A DNA stretch of 50,671 nucleotides, from positions 1-50,671 of the forward strand of contig JBHHYS010000003.1 of NCBI GenBank assembly GCA_046757645.1, given 5' to 3'. Shown in pieces: positions 49,432 through 50,671 of the stretch. The notes under the pieces are model-generated. The model had not been told where the DNA came from, searched no databases, and worked only from the letters and a program-made list of their open reading frames with translations. The stretch comes from JBHHYS01 sp046757645 (GTDB lineage Bacteria; Acidobacteriota; Terriglobia; Acidiferrales; 2-02-FULL-67-57). Position numbers and translations under genes: made by a program. Within the stretch, counting starts at the first letter, position 1; every line of letters starts with the position of its first letter.

Positions 49432-49648
49432 GAGCAGAAGCGCGCGAATCTATACAGTGGTTGATGTCATGAGTGGGGTTACCGTGGGTGTGGAGAATTT
49501 CCTGAACCCCAAGAGTGCGACGGTTTGTCTAAGGCGTCTTCGGAAAGCCAGTAATCTAGATGAGGACGACGTGCAATTGTTCGAGAGTGTTGTTCAGCAA
49601 CCGGCACTGCACCAGCACGCCAAGAGAAAAACTTCGCGGAAAAGTTAG
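49424..49648 (+). CDS. small hypothetical protein coupled to the possible nuclease
   Basis: 74 aa from the ATG at 49424, which overlaps the upstream stop. Starts MTKSRSARIYTVVDVMSGV and ends in a basic, His/Lys-rich tail (HQHAKRKTSRKS). No family recognised. Translational coupling suggests a partner of the upstream product, for example an immunity or DNA-targeting subunit. That is inference. Confidence 0.5.
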   Translation: MTKSRSARIYTVVDVMSGVTVGVENFLNPKSATVCLRRLRKASNLDEDDVQLFESVVQQPALHQHAKRKTSRKS

Positions 49649-50332
49649 GAGAGGCGCGCGGAAGCGCTGACCCGCCCGCGGCCCCGCCTACGCCCTTCGG
49701 GCTTCGGTGGGCAGGCCAAGGCTGCTCGCCGGCCCGATCACCCCACCCGCGGGCAAAGGCTGCTACCCCTCGACTCCGCTCGGGGCAAGCCCGCCCGGGT
49801 GGAGGAAGCGAATAAGGTACGGCACACGGCTCCTCGGCAGAGCTCGGGACAAGTGAAGCCGTGCCCCCCGCTGAGAGGCACGGGGCAGGCTGACGAAGAG
49901 CGGGCGCGCGTGCGGCCCTTCGGCAAGCTCAGGACAAGAGGGCTGATCCGGCAGGCATGCAGATTCTTCGCTTCGCTCAGAATGACAGACAGGAATGTCT
50001 GTCCCACCGGGGGAGGGCGAGGAGAAGCAGACCCCTCGACCCGTTCGACTACGCTTCCCTCGACCGTGCTCGGGATCTCCGCTGCGCTGCGGCGGGGCAG
50101 GCCCGACTGCGCTAAAGCTTCCACCTCCGTGGCATGGACTCCGGTGGGCAAGTCCGAGGGGAGGCAAGGAGGCAGCCACAGGCCAGAGGCCTGTGCCACC
50201 AACAGCAAAAGCAGAGCCTTCGCTTCGCTGCCCGCTCGGGGGCCCGTCTACGCCGTCGAAGGGTCGGGGCTACGGAGGGGGGCACAGGCGGGGTGAGAAG
50301 AAAAGCCGTTACCGTTCAAAAAGGGCTGGGGA
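49649..50332. repeat. repeat-packed gene-free region next to 16S rRNA
   Basis: No credible gene is seen on either strand. The stretch is built from many interspersed repeats: CCTCGACTCCGCTCGGGG (49767), CTTCGGCAAGCTCAGGACA (49919-49937), TTCGCTTCGCTCAGAATGAC (49966-49985), GACAGGAATGTCTGTC (49988-50003, a hairpin) and CCTCGACCGTGCTCGGGATC (50058-50077). Such clustering beside rRNA is probably a landing zone for repeats. Confidence 0.6.
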
Positions 50333-50383
50333 GCGGGGGCCCCGCCGTGGGCGGGATAAACTCCGCACCGCTTCCGGACTAAG
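50333..50383. repeat. 51-bp repeat copy 2, downstream of 16S rRNA
   Basis: Matches 47484-47534, with a short difference after GGGGCCCCGC (CGTGGG for AATTG). On the minus strand it would read LSPEAVRSLSR, as in the HTH gene, but here no gene surrounds it. Confidence 0.75.
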
Positions 50384-50441
50384 GAAAGAAATAAGATAAG
50401 AAAGGCCGCAGGAAGGCTGGAGGCCATCCTGCGCTACCGTT

Positions 50442-50478
50442 GAAAAAAAGGAAAAGGGCGTCCCCGGGGGGGACGCCC
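50442..50478 (-). terminator. intrinsic terminator downstream of 16S rRNA
   Basis: On the minus strand a perfect 10-bp stem (GGGCGTCCCC / GGGGACGCCC, loop of 3; 50456-50478) is followed by TTTTCCTTTTTTTC. It lies about 140 bp after the 16S 3' end and would end the 16S transcript. Confidence 0.85.
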
Positions 50479-50568
50479 GAACTCTTTGACACGCTGAGAA
50501 GCCCGCTCGGGTGCTTGACCCGCCGTCGCCGAAGGCTCGGGCGGGTAAACCTTTGAGGGTCGAGCGAA

Positions 50569-50605
50569 TGGCCCCGATCGCGCCGCCAGAGGCAGCGGAT
50601 CGGGG
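50569..50605 (-). other. hairpin just 3' of 16S rRNA
   Basis: Arms CCCCGATC and GATCGGGG (about 50572-50602) lie between the mature 16S end and the terminator. May be part of the processing stem of the precursor RNA. Confidence 0.4.
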
Positions 50606-50620
50606 CGGGTTATCTCGTAG

Positions 50621-50671
50621 AAAGGAGGTGATCCAGCCGCAGGTTCTCCTACGGCTACCTTGTTACGACTT
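50621..50671 (-). rRNA. rrs: 16S rRNA, 3' end (partial)
   Basis: The reverse complement reads AAGTCGTAACAAGGTAGCCG and ends GGCTGGATCACCTCCTTT, the universal 3' end of bacterial 16S rRNA including the anti-Shine-Dalgarno CACCTCC. The gene continues beyond the right edge. Downstream on the same strand there is no tRNA-Ile/Ala or 23S gene within the window. Confidence 0.98.

Noticed and set aside
49649..50400. Regularly recurring repeats considered as a CRISPR array
   Set aside because: Repeats are of several families, in different orientations and with irregular spacing; there are no uniform spacers and no cas genes.

Overview
The window looks like a GC-rich bacterial chromosome segment, most probably from the Acidobacteriota. 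The main evidence is two large Oar-type TonB-dependent receptors with an N-terminal carboxypeptidase-regulatory-like domain, the tilS-hpt-ftsH and cdaA-cdaR-glmM housekeeping blocks, and very many short palindromic intergenic repeats. It starts inside a gene and ends inside a 16S rRNA gene, so it is probably a metagenomic contig. The phylum is an inference; I could not run a 16S or marker search.

Layout. 1-1.1 kb: a homocitrate/isopropylmalate synthase-family gene cut by the left edge. 1.2-3.6 kb: a CHAT-domain remnant, then three lower-GC orphan genes separated by attC-like sites, i.e. an integron cassette cluster without an integrase. 3.9-6.0 kb: an LLM-class (F420 type) oxidoreductase and a ketopantoate reductase. 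6.1-7.8 kb: two membrane proteins that together hold three copies of one module with an intramembrane HxH pair. 8.1-11.2 kb: the first TonB receptor. 11.4-19.0 kb: a nucleotidyltransferase-like gene, an M24 peptidase homologue without its metal ligands, and a cofactor F420 gene run (cofG, cofD, cofC, cofE, cofH, npdG). 19.1-21.6 kb: a DinB-like protein, a PPOX F420-type oxidoreductase and a tandem SagB-type dehydrogenase. 21.8 kb: a CAT-anticodon tRNA. 22.6-24.0 kb: two convergent AhpD-like genes, each with an in-frame TGA at the second position of a CxxC motif and a stem-loop just downstream, so both are predicted selenoproteins.

24.4-28.5 kb: tilS, a degenerate hpt, ftsH. 28.5-29.8 kb: a low-GC pair (DUF5678-like protein and retropepsin-like protease). 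30-36 kb: a zinc-ribbon protein, a TPR remnant, an ICMT-like membrane methyltransferase, two SAM methyltransferases, folP and a frameshifted DUF4097 gene. 36.1-38.15 kb: an abnormal tRNA-Leu-like gene followed by a 1.9 kb low-GC segment that ends in a repeat of the tRNA 3' end. 38.4-46.9 kb: a PilZ protein, cdaA-cdaR-glmM, an acyl-CoA synthetase and the second TonB receptor. 47.2-49.6 kb: a triple-HTH protein whose coding sequence has absorbed genomic repeats, and a low-GC orphan pair that may encode a nuclease. 49.65-50.62 kb: a gene-free, repeat-packed stretch. 50.62-50.67 kb: the 3' end of 16S rRNA on the minus strand, followed after about 140 bp by an intrinsic terminator and no 23S gene.

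How the parts fit. The clearest system is F420 metabolism: the cofG-H run makes F420, npdG exchanges electrons between NADP(H) and F420, and the LLM and PPOX proteins are candidate users. The selenoprotein pair implies Sec machinery elsewhere in the genome. The housekeeping cluster tilS-hpt-ftsH / folP / cdaA-cdaR-glmM appears to have been split by accessory insertions between 28.5 and 39 kb.
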